DNA from: Balaenoptera acutorostrata
Lineage: Eukaryota; Chordata; Mammalia; Artiodactyla; Balaenopteridae
Direction of reading: 5' to 3'
DNA: 64,000 nt
Assembly (NCBI RefSeq): GCF_949987535.1
Contig: NC_080072.1
Location: 54,380,356-54,444,355 of the forward strand
Shown here: positions 24,297-34,986 of the stretch, one piece after another
Layout: the number at the start of each line of letters is the position of its first letter
How positions within the stretch are numbered: the first letter of the stretch is position 1
Notes under the pieces: generated by a model
The model's input: only the letters and a program-made list of their open reading frames with translations
Database searches by the model: none
What the model was told of the DNA's origin: nothing
Translations under genes and position numbers: made by a program

Positions 24297-24308
24297 GAAA
24301 GTTAAGAG

Positions 24309-24525
24309 TAAATCCTGAGTTCTCATCACAAGGAAAAAAATTTTTCTTCTTTAATGTTGTATCTGTATGAGATGATGGATGTTCTCTACACTTACTGTGG
24401 TCATCATTTCATGAAGTATGTAAGTCAAATCATTATGCTACACTTTGAACTTGTACAGTGCTGTCAATTGAGATACAGTGTCAATTGTATGTCAATAAAA
24501 CTGGAAGGAAAAATGTTTATCATAA
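24309..24525 (+). repeat. L1 3'UTR, right part
   Basis: Continuation of the L1 interrupted by the SINE: taaatcctgagttctcatca, gatgatggatgttctctac, then gtcaataaaactggaagg. Confidence 0.82.
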
Positions 24526-25029
24526 ACTTAAGCTTAAGACTTTTTACAAAATAGATTTAGGATCACACTTTACATGCCATTTTTACTGACCGTTTTATTT
24601 AACATATCATATGAAGCTTTCCATATCAGTGTATTTCGATCCATGCCAACATTTTTAATGGCGATATAAAATAACAGAAAATATCATTGTGATATATTAC
24701 ATGCGTGCCAATATTTTACTTAAAGCCAAACCATTCAAGAATCAGAAATCACTTTTAAAAATATGATATTTAAAAACGATTCCACAAGATAATTTTTAAA
24801 TTTCCCATCTCTATCCAAATCTGTGTAAAAATTCACTGGTAATCTGCTTTGAGTAAAATTACAAGCTTGGTTTTATTTTTCTGGATTCAAATGAGAGTTT
24901 AAAACCTCCTTTTGCTGTTTACATCTGAGAATCAACTTTTTGTTTGTTTATCTCAAACTTTTAAAAAAATTGCAGGTGCTCAGTAAATCACAATACAAAT
25001 GATGTGGCTATTTTGCCCTTAGCTGAGAG

Positions 25030-25215
25030 GCAGTTTATTAAAGTGCTAAAGAGCCATCTGTCTAAGTTCAAATCCTGACTCTCCATGTGAATTTGGGCAA
25101 GTTAGTTCATCTCTCCACTTCTTAGTTTCCTGGTCTGTAAAATGGACCCCATAGTACCTAGCTTATAGGGTTATTGTGAAATAGTGCCTGGCACATAGTA
25201 ATCCATATATAAGAA
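25030..25215 (+). repeat. MIR element
   Basis: gtctaagttcaaatcctgac, gaatttgggcaagttagttc, gtctgtaaaatggacccc and gtgcctggcacatagtaa appear in MIR order. Confidence 0.9.
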
Positions 25216-26114
25216 TTATTATTATTCTTTAAAATTTGGAATTTAAAAAAATCTAGCACAAAGTAACCCCCCTCCATTATTGCCATTTTTTAATTTGTTC
25301 ATTTGAGTGAGAAGTGGCTGACTGTCAAAAAGTCATGGTTGGAGGCTGGAAAGTTAGTGGTATGAACCATAAACGATTCCCAGTTTTCTTTAACTTTGGA
25401 CAGTGAAGACCTGTCTTTGCCTTTTCATAATCAATGACTTAGAGCTCTTACTTTATACTTCTTGTGAGTGCACGCCCCTTCCTTTAGCCTTTTAGCTTGG
25501 CAACTAAACATATGACTTAGTATCTGCTGGTTCCATTTATGTATAAACTTTAACACTTAAAATTAATTTTATATGCATTTCTGTAGAGCACATGTAATAA
25601 TTTAAAACCTACATTGAAGTAATTTAAAACACTTTATTACATAAAGGAGAAAATTTGTAAAATGTTATATTGGCATAAATATTTAAATATACTTTATTCT
25701 AAACATAACATTTAAATTGAAAGGTGTTTAAGAATTTAAAGTGAAGAGAGCATAGTGTCATCAGTGTGATTTTGTTAAAATTAGGTAAGAATCATAAGAG
25801 CAAATAGTTGCTTTGGTGCAATTTATGTGATTGTTCAAGTAGAAGTCATGGCTTTTGCCTTGTATGCAAGATTTGCTATGATTTCTTGATTCTGTGAGAT
25901 GGAAGCGTCAAGTAGTCCTTACTTACCCCAAACACTTTCTTTTTGTGGGTAGCATCAGCAATAGTCACCAATTAGACCCTGTATAAGTGGCAACTGTTAG
26001 TATCAAATGAGAGCCTAGGAACCAGATGGAAGATGCAAAGCATTGATCACTATAGATACCAAAGTAAATTGAAATGTTCTGACATTAATTTGAATATCTA
26101 ACAAGTTCATCATG

Positions 26115-26425
26115 GTCTGGAGCAGTGTTTCTGAAGCAGTGGTCCCCAACTTTATCAGCTTATAATATATACTCTTTTCATAACCCCCTTAACAATTTAA
26201 AATATTGTTAATGTCTTCTATTAAAGAATAAGCCCTAGATAAGCAACAAAAATGTATTCAACCTATTTATTGAGGTATTTAGTGGGTAGAACCTTATGGA
26301 CTATAAGTATATGATTTGTTAGATTGTTAAAAATATATTGAAAATTACAGATTTCCATCACTACCTTTGTGAATCCTCTTAAGGGTCTGGGGTCCCAATT
26401 TGAGAACCTTTGGCCCAGAGATAAC
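26115..26425 (+). mobile_element. Possible hAT-type DNA element
   Basis: The ends read gcagtgtttctgaagcag and cccaatttgagaacctttgg, which are partly complementary and resemble hAT-type ends. No family is named with confidence. Confidence 0.4.
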
Positions 26426-26690
26426 TAGAAAATGTAAGAAATGAGTTATATATGTATAACTCATATAATTTACTATATGTTTTTATATATAATCATATTT
26501 TATAGGAAAAATCTGTTAGTTGTGTGTTAGGGGAAAGATTAAGGAAACACCATGAAGCTAGAAGGTCCTACAACTCTCACAAATTATTTCTGTAGTCTAC
26601 TATCATAGGATGGTGGACCATTTTACCAATTTAGATATGAAAATGAGAAAATTATGGATGCATGAGCCTCTAATCTTTAAAGTGCCATTG

Positions 26691-27997
26691 GGATTACAGT
26701 GCTGGTGTCATCTGTGGGTAGTGCGGCGCTGTACGCGTGAGGGGTGGGTAGTGTAGGTGTTCATGGCGACTCTCAGGGCTCTGCACTTCGTGTTCCAAGT
26801 GGGAAACCGCTTCCAGATGGTATGTTTCTATTGTGATGTCCTGGGAATGAAGGCCTTATGATGGGAAATGGAGTAAATCAGTGATAGAATTTGGACCTGA
26901 GGATGATCATTTTGTTGCAGAACTGACTTAACAGTTATGGCATCGGAGACTGTAGCTTGGCAATGACTTCATGGGTACCACGCTTGCTTCTAGCCAGGCT
27001 GTCTGCAAAGCCAGGAAGCTGGAGTGGCCACTCAATGAAGTTGCAGTAGGTGTTTTTGAAACCAAAGCCCCCAGAGGATATAAGTTCTATTTGCAGAACC
27101 GCAGTCCACCTCAGTCAGATCCTGTATTAAAAGTAACTCTAGCAGTTTCTGATCTTCAGAAGTCCTTGAACTACTGGTCTAATCTGCTGGGAATGAAAAT
27201 TTATGAAAAAGATGAAAAGAAGCAGAGAGTTTTGCTGGGCTATGCTGATAACCAGTGTAAGCTGGAGCTACAGGGCATCCAGGGGGCAGTTGATCATGCA
27301 GCAGCTTTTGGATGAATTGCCTTTTCTTGCCCCCAGAAAGAGTTGTCAGACTTAGAAGACTTGATAAAAAGGGAGAACCAGAAGATTCTGACTCTCCTCG
27401 TGAGTCTGGACACTCCAGGGAAAGCAACAGTGCAAGTGATCATTCTGACTGACCCTGATGGACATGAAATTTGCTTTGTGGGGGATGAAGCATTTTGAGA
27501 ACGCTCGAAGATGGATCCAGACGGAAGCAAATTATTGGCTGATGCAATGGCAGAAGTTAAAAGAGATGAATGGTTTGCTCCACAAAATAAACCAAAGGCT
27601 TCAGGTTAACTGAAGACATCACGTGGAACAAGCATTAGTGATTCCTGTCGAACACCTGTGAGGCCTGATGTGTGATAAATGCTCTCACAACTTGATGGTT
27701 TCCTATACAGGCAAAGAGGCTGGGGTGGTGAAGATTTGTGTATTTTAACCTTTGAGAGCTCTGATATATTTTAGAGAGAAAATCCTATCATTATCAGTCC
27801 ATTTAGAGGAGAACTCTTGCTGTCATCTGCGCCGTCACTGCAAGGCCACATTCTGTGTGTGACTGTGTTAGGTTAGTAATAAATTCTTCTCCAGCCTGGG
27901 ACAGCTATATGGAACATTATCTTTGGTTGGGGATGGAGGGAATTTTGATAAGCATGTAGATTTAATGAGAACAATTAAATCCAAATTTAAAAAAAAA
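26691..27997 (+). pseudogene. GLOD4P: GLOD4 processed pseudogene
   Basis: GLOD4 is a glyoxalase-fold protein of uncertain enzymatic role. The copy begins with a 5'UTR-like stretch, then an ATG at 26763 whose first codons ([18 protein letters not shown]) match GLOD4. It continues through [49 protein letters not shown] and KATVQV to a TAA at 27607-27609. A block of roughly 15-17 codons is missing after GMK near 26850, and several frameshifts and stops break the frame, the longest open piece being 114 codons (26971-27315). There are no introns. AATAAA lies near 27879 and an A-run at 27989-27997. The element is flanked by tgccattg at 26683-26690 and again at 27998-28005, consistent with L1-mediated insertion. 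It is non-functional. Confidence 0.92.
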
Positions 27998-28204
27998 TGC
28001 CATTGAGCAGCACTCTTCCCACCAGCCCTGTGTTCATAGCACTGTCGGGTTGGTTACCTTTGTTGTGGAATTGAGAGAAGCTCTCCAAAGCATGGGGACT
28101 GGTAGAGTCACCAAAATAGGTATGGTTTGTATTGTAGAGAATATTTGTTGGAAGACCTTTTAAAAATTGATTAGTCCAATCACATCTTTCATTTCAATCA
28201 CATT

Positions 28205-28325
28205 CTTACAGAATATAAGCACCATGCAAACAACTTTGTCATTTTTGATCAGGGCTGTATCCTCAGCACTAAAAGCAATGCCTAACACATAGACTCTAGT
28301 GCTCTGTAAATATTTGTGGAATTAA
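28205..28325 (+). repeat. L2 3' end
   Basis: gaatataagcaccatgcaaa, ggctgtatcctcagcac, gcctaacacatagactc and gtaaatatttgtggaatt follow the L2 tail order. Confidence 0.78.
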
Positions 28326-29184
28326 ACTTATTGAATACAGGTCCTATGTCCAGAACTAAAGTGGGAGGGGGGAAAATCAAGGATGAATAGCATGGTTCCA
28401 GGTTGAAAGAAGCTCATAGTGTCTGAGGGAAGGGAAATTTGAAAACAAGCAATTGGACACAAGCAATTTGTGTTAAAAATCCATGATAGAAAGAAGTATG
28501 TTCTGGATATTATGAAATGTATTTTAAAATATTTCATTTGAAACAGTGTGGTGTATATGTGTTTTACTTTAAACTCTAAGGATGGCTAGTTAACATTGAA
28601 GTACTAATAGGGAATACATACTCTGGAGTAGTTACTTAGCGTTTGAGAGACTATAATCAGAACTTTCTCTGCATAGCCTCCTATAAGCCCTTCAATTATT
28701 TCTATAATCACCCAGCATCTGAGGTTTTTTAACTTGCATAATGGATGTTATAAATGATTTCTAAATTTTTAACTTGTGTAATATTTAAACAAATATAAAA
28801 AAAGAACAAGAAAATGAACAATAAAACCCCTGTATACCCATCACTCAGATTCTACAATTATGAAGATAAATAATTTTTCGTGGTGAAATGAGTATTATTC
28901 AAGACGTATGGATTAGCTACAAATATTCTATAGGCATCTCCACCCTTGCATGAACAGGATTTAAGAATCTAGTGAGCTCAACAGTCTATTCCTTTGACGG
29001 CGCCTTGCCCTATGGCTAGGAATTCTGTTTGCCCCTGTGTTTGTTTAGCTGTTAGACATTCAACTACCTGATTCTAATCAGAAGATTAGTTGAAGCCTTC
29101 TACTAGGATATTGCCTTGAGTAAATCTGTCATACAGATTGTTTATTGTAGTATCTAAAAGGATAGAAAGCTAGCTGGAACTTCA

Positions 29185-30010
29185 TGATACTTATATAACA
29201 GGTTGTACTGTAAAATATATATGGCATAAAATTTTCCATTTTAACCGCTTTAAGTGTACAATTCAGCGGCCTTAAGTACATTCACAGTATTGTGCAATCA
29301 TCACTGCTTTCTTTTTCCGAAATATTTTGATCACTCCAAACAGAAACTGTGTACCCATTAATATCTCCCCATTCTACCATCACCCCAGGCCCTAGTAACC
29401 TCTAACCTTCTTTCTACAAATTTGCCTATTCTAGATATGTAAGTGGAATCATATCATATTTGTCCTTTTGTGACCTGGCTTATTTCACTCAGCATAATGT
29501 TTTCAAGGTTCATTCACATTGTAACATGTTTTAGTACTACATTCCTTTTTTTGGCTGGATATCCCATTGTATGCATATATCACATTTTGTTGATCCTTTC
29601 ATCTCCTTCCCACTTTTTGGCTCTTGTGAATAATGCTGCAATAAACATTGGAATACAAGTATCTGTTTGACTCCTGGTTTTATTTTGGGTATATAATTAG
29701 GAGTGGAATTGCCGGGTCATGGGAATAACTGAATGTTAAATTTTTTGAGAAATCATCATACTGTTTTCTACAGCAGCTGTACCATTTTACATTCCTACTA
29801 GCAATGTATGAGGGCTCCAATTACTCCATGTTCTTGTTAGCACTTGTTACTTTCTGATTTAAAAAAAAATAATCATTCTAGTGGGTATCTCATTAGGTTT
29901 TGATTTGCATTTCCCTAATGAATAATGATGTTGAGCCTTTTTTCATGTGCTTATTGACCATTTTATATCTCTTCTTTGGAAATGTCTATTCAAGTCTTTT
30001 GCTTAGTTTT
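29185..30010 (-). repeat. Old L1 3'UTR and ORF2 end
   Basis: Reversed L1: ttttaaccgctttaagtgta, gtgcaatcatcactgc, gtgacctggcttatttcac, gtgggtatctcattaggttt. It stops at 30010 and resumes at 30882 with a repeated 15-base phrase. Confidence 0.83.
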
Positions 30011-30014
30011 TTGT

Positions 30015-30317
30015 TTTTTTAAAATTTTTATTTATTTATTTTTATTTATTTTTGGCTGTGTTGGATCTTCGTTTCTGTGCGAGGGCTTTCTCTAGTTGTG
30101 GCGAGCGGGAACCGCTCTTCATCACGGTGCGCGGGCCTCTCACTATCGCGGCCTCTCTTGTTCTGGAGCACAAGCTCCAGACGCGCAGGCTCAGTGGTTG
30201 TGGCTCATGGGCCTAGTTGCTCCGCGGCATGTGGGATCTTCCCAGACCAGGGCTCGAACCTGTGTCCCCTGCATTGGCAGGCAGATTCTCAACCACTGCA
30301 CCACCAGGGAAGCCCCA
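30015..30317 (-). mobile_element. CHR-type SINE
   Basis: Minus-strand copy of the shorter subfamily (cagacgcgcaggctcagtgg, without the second cacaactactgaagcc unit). The head ccaccagggaagcccc is at the right. No convincing target duplication; it lies in the rearranged L1 block. Confidence 0.88.
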
Positions 30318-30881
30318 ATCAACCTTTTAATTAACTTTTAATTTTGACAGTCATCTTTTCACTTTTCAAGAGCTCTTTATTGTTTTATCTTTATAGCAAC
30401 TTTGCTTTGCTTGGTTGCAACATCTTCTCAAAGCTAAGATTTTCTCCTATGTTTTCTTCCAGACATTTTAGAGTTTTAGACTTTACATGTAGGTCTGTGA
30501 TCCATTTTGAGTTAATTTTTATATATGGTGTGCATATGGATTTCCCAGTTATTCTGGCACCATTTGTTGAAAAGACTATCCTTTCTCCTTTTGCACCTTT
30601 GTCAAAAATTAGTTACCCATATATTTATGGGTTTATTTCAAAACTCTGTATTATATCTGTACCATTGATCTGTTTGTTTATTTTCACACCAATACCATGC
30701 TGTTTTGATTATTGTAGCTTTATAATAAGTCTTGAAATCCATTAGTATTAATCCTACAATTTTGTTCTTTTTCAAAGTTATTTTGGCTTCTTGGTTCTCT
30801 GTATATCCATCTGAATTTTAGTATTGACTTGCCAGTTTCTACAAAAAAACTTGCTGGCATTCTGATTGGGATTGCTAAGCC
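30318..30881 (-). repeat. L1 ORF2 segment out of order
   Basis: Reversed L1 ORF2 text (cctatgttttcttccagaca, tccattttgagttaattttt, caccatttgttgaaaagact, accaataccatgctgttttg). In an intact L1 this belongs to the right of the 30882-31090 piece, not to its left. Confidence 0.78.
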
Positions 30882-31783
30882 CTTTTGCTTAGTTTTGAAT
30901 TGGGTTGTTTGTCTTTCGGTTGTTGAGTTGTAAGAGTTTTTTATGTATTCTGAATATTAAATCCTTATCAGATACATGATTTGCAAATATTTTCTCCCAC
31001 TCTATAGGTTGTCTTTTCACTTTTTTGATAGTGTCCTTTGCACAAAAGTTTTTAATTTTGATGAAGTCCAATTAACCTGTTTGTTCTTTTTGGCATAAGT
31101 TGTTTATGCTTTTCTATTCAGCTTTTTCACTCAGCATAATTATTTTGAGATTCATTCACTTATTACATGTATAAATAGTTTATTCTTTTTTATTGCAGAG
31201 TACTATTTCATTGTATAGATATGTCACAATTTGTTTATCTATTTGCCTGTTAATAGACATTTGGGTTGTTTCCAGTTCTTGGCTATTACAAATAAAGCTA
31301 CTGTGAACATTCACATGCAAGTCTTTGTATAGAATACAATTTTTTTTCTCTTAGGTAAATACTTAGGTATGAGATGGCTGGATCATATGGTAGGTGTGTG
31401 TCCTTTTTTAAGAAACTGCCAAACTTTTCCAAAGTGGTTTTACCATTTTAATTCCTACCAGTAGAGTATGAAAGTTCTGGTTTCTCTCAATCTTTGTCAA
31501 CGTTTGCTGTGGTCAGTCTTTTTAATTTTATCAATTCTAATTGGTGTGTAGTGGTATCTCATTGTGGTTTTAATTTGTATTTCCCTGATGACCAGTGATG
31601 TTGAGCATCTTTTCATGTGTTTATTTGTATTTTCTTGCTGTTGAATTTTGAAAGATCTTCAGATACAAGTCTTAACAGGTATATGCTTTGCAAATATTTT
31701 TCTCCCAGTGTGTGTCAGTCTTTTCATTTTCTTAGAGCCTTTTTGATGGGTAGAAGTTTTTAACTTTCAAAAAATACAGTTTA
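30882..31783 (-). repeat. Old L1 pieces
   Basis: Reversed L1 ORF2 (gaattgggttgtttgtcttt, caaatattttctcccactct) continues to about 31090. A second old L1 end piece then runs from about 31100 (tttcactcagcataatta, ctggctattacaaataaagc-like text) to the next SINE. Confidence 0.7.
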
Positions 31784-32115
31784 GGGCTTCCCTGGTGGTG
31801 CAGTGGTTAAGAATCCGCCTGTCAATGTAGGGGACACGGGTTCGAGGCCTGGTCTGGGAAGATCCCACATGCCGCAGAGCAGTTAAGCCCGTGGGCCACA
31901 ACTACTGAGCCTGCGCTCTAGAGCCCACGTGCCACAACTCCTGAAGCCCGTGCGCCTAGAGCCCATGCTCTGCAACAAGAGAATCCACTGCAATGAGAAG
32001 CCCACTCACCACAACGAAAGTAGCCCCCGCTTGCTGCAACTAGAGAAAGCCGCACACAGCAACAAAGAACCAAAGCAGCCAAAAATAAATAAATAAATAA
32101 ATATATTTATTAAAA
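31784..32115 (+). mobile_element. CHR-type SINE
   Basis: Plus-strand longer-type copy starting gggcttccctggtggtgcag. The flanks aaaaaatacagttta (31769-31783) and aaaaaatacagctta (32116-32130) are a 15-base target duplication with one mismatch. Confidence 0.94.
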
Positions 32116-32130
32116 AAAAAATACAGCTTA

Positions 32131-32570
32131 TACATTTTTTTTCCTTTGTGGATTTTGCTTTTGGTGTTATATCCAGGAATTCTTTTCCCAGCCCAAAGTC
32201 ACAAAGATTGGGATTGCATTGAGTCTATAGATCAATTTGGGGAGAACTGACATCTCAATAATTGAGTCTTCATATCCGTCAACATGGTATTCTTCTATTT
32301 ATTTAGGTCTTCTTTAGTTTCTCTTGGCAGTGTTTTGTGGTTTTCACTTTCCAGATATTTTGTCAGATTTATCTTAAGTATTTCACATTTTTGGATATTA
32401 CTGTAAGTATTATAATTCTTGCAAGTATATAAAAATAGTGTTGGTTTTTATATTTTGATATTTTATCCTACAACTGTGCTAAACTCATTTAGTAGTTTTA
32501 GTAGCTTTTTTGTAGATTCTAGTGGATTTTCTACATGGAGGATCATGTTGTCTGTGAATAATGACTGTTA
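32131..32570 (-). repeat. Old L1 ORF2 fragment
   Basis: Reversed L1 text continuing after the SINE: tttggtgttatatccaggaa, agtctatagatcaatttgg, tctcttggcagtgttttgtg. Confidence 0.7.
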
Positions 32571-32579
32571 TTATTGGAG

Positions 32580-33031
32580 GACTTTACTTGCAGATTTTAA
32601 AATGATAGTCATCAAGACACTATGGTGTCGACATAAGGAAAAGACATAATCAATGGAATAGAGTATAGTCCTGGAATAGACCCACTCATATATAGTCAGT
32701 TGATGTTCACAAAGGCACAAAAGTAATTCAGTGGCAAAAGAACAGTCTTTTCAACAATGGTGCTGGAACAAACTGAATATCCTATGAATAAGTAAAAGTC
32801 AATCTTGATCTCTCCTTTATACCATATACAAACATTAATTCAAAATGCATCATAGACTAAATGTAAAAGCTAAAACTATGCAGAAGAAAACAGAAGAAAA
32901 AATTATTGACCTTGGGGTAGGCAAAGATTTACTAGACAAGAACCCAAAAAATCCTAATCACAGAAGAAAAAAATGATTTTGAATTTTATTAAAGTTAAAA
33001 ACCTCCACTCATTTAAGAAATAGGCAAAGCA
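32580..33031 (+). repeat. L1 ORF2 fragment
   Basis: Orientation switches to forward: atcaatggaatagagtatag, caacaatggtgctggaac, cctaatcacagaag. With the pieces at 33406-33516, 33858-34085 and later it makes one interrupted L1. Confidence 0.78.
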
Positions 33032-33388
33032 GGGGCTTCCCTGGTGGCACAGTGGTTGAGAGTCTGCCTGCCAATGCAGGGGACACGGGTTCGAGCCCTG
33101 GTCTGGGAAGATCTCACATGCCGCGGAGCAACTGGGCCCGTGAGCCACAGTTACTGAGCCTGCGCGTCTGGAGCCTGTGCTCCGCAACAAGAGAGGCTGC
33201 GATAGTGAGAGGCCCGCGCACCGTGATGAAGAGTGGCCCCCACTTGCCGCAACTAGAGAAAGCCCTCGCACAGAAACGAAGACCCAACACAGTCAAAAAT
33301 AAAAATAAATAAATAAATTTTAAAAAAAAAGTTTAAAAAAAAGAAAGATCAGTTTGGCTACAATATGCAAAATTAAAAAAAAAAAAAA
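33032..33388 (+). mobile_element. CHR-type SINE with a 3'-transduced flank
   Basis: The SINE body runs 33032 to about 33330. It is followed by roughly 45 bases of non-SINE sequence (gaaagatcagtttggctac, then aatatgcaaaatt) and a second A-run of 16. The exact 17-base duplication aagaaataggcaaagca at 33015-33031 and 33389-33405 encloses the whole, so both parts arrived together. Confidence 0.9.
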
Positions 33389-33405
33389 AAGAAATAGGCA
33401 AAGCA

Positions 33406-33516
33406 AAGACTGGGAGAAGATATTCTCAAAATGTGTATCTAACAGCGGACTTTTATCCAGAATTTATAAAAAAAAAACCTCATGCACCTAATAATAAGGT
33501 TAAAAAAATAGGATAA
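33406..33516 (+). repeat. L1 ORF2 fragment between two SINEs
   Basis: aagactgggagaagatattc and tctaacagcggacttttatc continue the interrupted forward L1. Confidence 0.7.
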
Positions 33517-33842
33517 GGGCTTCCCTGGTGGCGCAGTGGTTGAGAATCTGCCTGCTAATGCAGGGGACACGGGTTCGAGCCCTGGTCTGGGAAGATCCCA
33601 CATGCCACGGAGCAGCTGGGCCCGTGAGCCACAACTACTGAGCCTGCGCGTCTGGAGCCTGTGCCCCGCAACGGGAGGGGCCGCGATAGTGAAAGGCCCG
33701 CGCACCGCGATGAAGAGCGGTCCCCGCGCCGCGATGAAGAGTGGCCCCCACTTGCCGCAACTAGAGAAAGCCCTCGCACGAACCGAAGACCCAACACAGC
33801 CAAAAATAAATAAATAAATAAATAAAGTAGCTATTAAAAAAA
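33517..33842 (+). mobile_element. CHR-type SINE, subfamily with internal duplication
   Basis: Plus-strand copy flanked by an exact 15-base duplication aaaaaaataggataa (33502-33516 and 33843-33857). Near 33708-33750 the phrase cgcgatgaagagcggtcccc is followed by a second copy, cgcgatgaagagtggccccc. The same duplication exists in the copy at 53484. Confidence 0.95.
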
Positions 33843-33857
33843 AAAAAAATAGGATAA

Positions 33858-34645
33858 AAGGTTTTATTGAAAATAGACACTTCACAAAAGAAGACATGCT
33901 ACTAAACATATGAAAAGATGCTCAACATAATTAACCAGCAGGGAAATACTCATTAAAATCACATATAGGATATCCCCTACATCCTCTGGAATAGCTAAAA
34001 TTAAAAGGCTAAGAATTCCACGTGTCCAAATGAGTATGAGAATGTAAATAAGCTGGAACTCTCATGCATTGTTAGTGGGAATATAATCCTCCCTCGGTAT
34101 TTGTCGGGGAATGGTTCCAGAAACTCCGTGGATACCAAGATCCATGGATGCTCAAGTCCCTTATATAAAATCGCAGAGTACAGTTGGCCTTTGGTATCTG
34201 TGGGCTTGGTGTACATGGGTTCCGCCAAAGACAGATTGATTTTTGATTTTTCATCTGTGGTTGGTTAAATCCACTGATGGTGGAACCCACGGATGTGGAG
34301 GGCTGACTGTGTAAAATGGTATAACCTCCACGGGAAACATTTTGGCAGTTTATAAATTTAAACATATACTTACTACTTGACCCAGCAATTCCACTTGTAG
34401 CTGTTTAGACAAGCAAAATAAAAACATCTGTTCACAAAAAGACATGAATGTTCATAACAGCTTTATAACAGCCCCAAACTGAATACAACCCAAATGTACA
34501 ATACTTGAATGGATAAACAAATTGTGGTATATTCATACAATGGAATATAACTCATCCATAAAAGGAATATAATATAATAAACTTAGTAATATGGATGAAT
34601 ATCAAAAATATGCTGTGAATGAATCCTGATATAAAGGAATATATG
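33858..34645 (+). repeat. L1 ORF2-end fragment split by a DNA transposon
   Basis: Forward L1: cttcacaaaagaagacatgc, ggaactctcatgcattgtta up to about 34085, then gcagtttataaatttaaac, acccagcaattccact, ttcatacaatggaatataac after about 34312. Confidence 0.82.
34086..34311. mobile_element. Tigger/MER-type short DNA transposon
   Basis: The insert lies in L1 next to TA. The ends cctccctcggtatttgtcgg and catgga/cacggatgtggagggctg are partly complementary, and the interior ggttggttaaatccactgat is typical of the Tigger-derived MER families. The exact family is not settled. Confidence 0.65.
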
Positions 34646-34659
34646 CTGTATGATTTTAT

Positions 34660-34972
34660 TTTATTTTTTTAATTTTTTTAATTTTTTAAATTTTATTTAT
34701 TTATTTATTTTTGGCTGTGTTGGGTCTTCGTTTCTGTGCGAGGGCTTTCTCTAGTTGTGGCAAGCGGGGACCACTCTTCATCGCGGTGCGCGGGCCTCTC
34801 ACTATTGCGGCCTCTCGTTGCGGAGCACAGGCTCCAGTTGCGCAGGCTCAGTAGTTGTGGCTGACGGGCCTAGTTGCTCCGCGGCATGTGGGATCCTCCC
34901 AGACCAGGGCTCGAACCCGTGTTCCCTGCATTGGCAGGCAGATTCTCAACCACTGCGCCACCAGGGAAGCCC
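34660..34972 (-). mobile_element. CHR-type SINE
   Basis: Minus-strand shorter-type copy with head gccaccagggaagcccc. It is flanked by an exact 14-base duplication ctgtatgattttat at 34646-34659 and 34973-34986, inside L1 3'UTR. Confidence 0.95.
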
Positions 34973-34986
34973 CTGTATGATTTTAT

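Noticed and set aside
26971..27315. 114-codon GLOD4-like frame as a functional gene
   Set aside because: The flanking coding sequence continues in other frames, a block of codons is missing, and the copy has no introns and has retrocopy hallmarks.
33439..33909. 156-codon open frame on the minus strand
   Set aside because: It is the reverse of a CHR SINE. The same GC-rich peptide patterns recur in every SINE copy (for example 53459-53854, 30077-30334), so it is not a gene.
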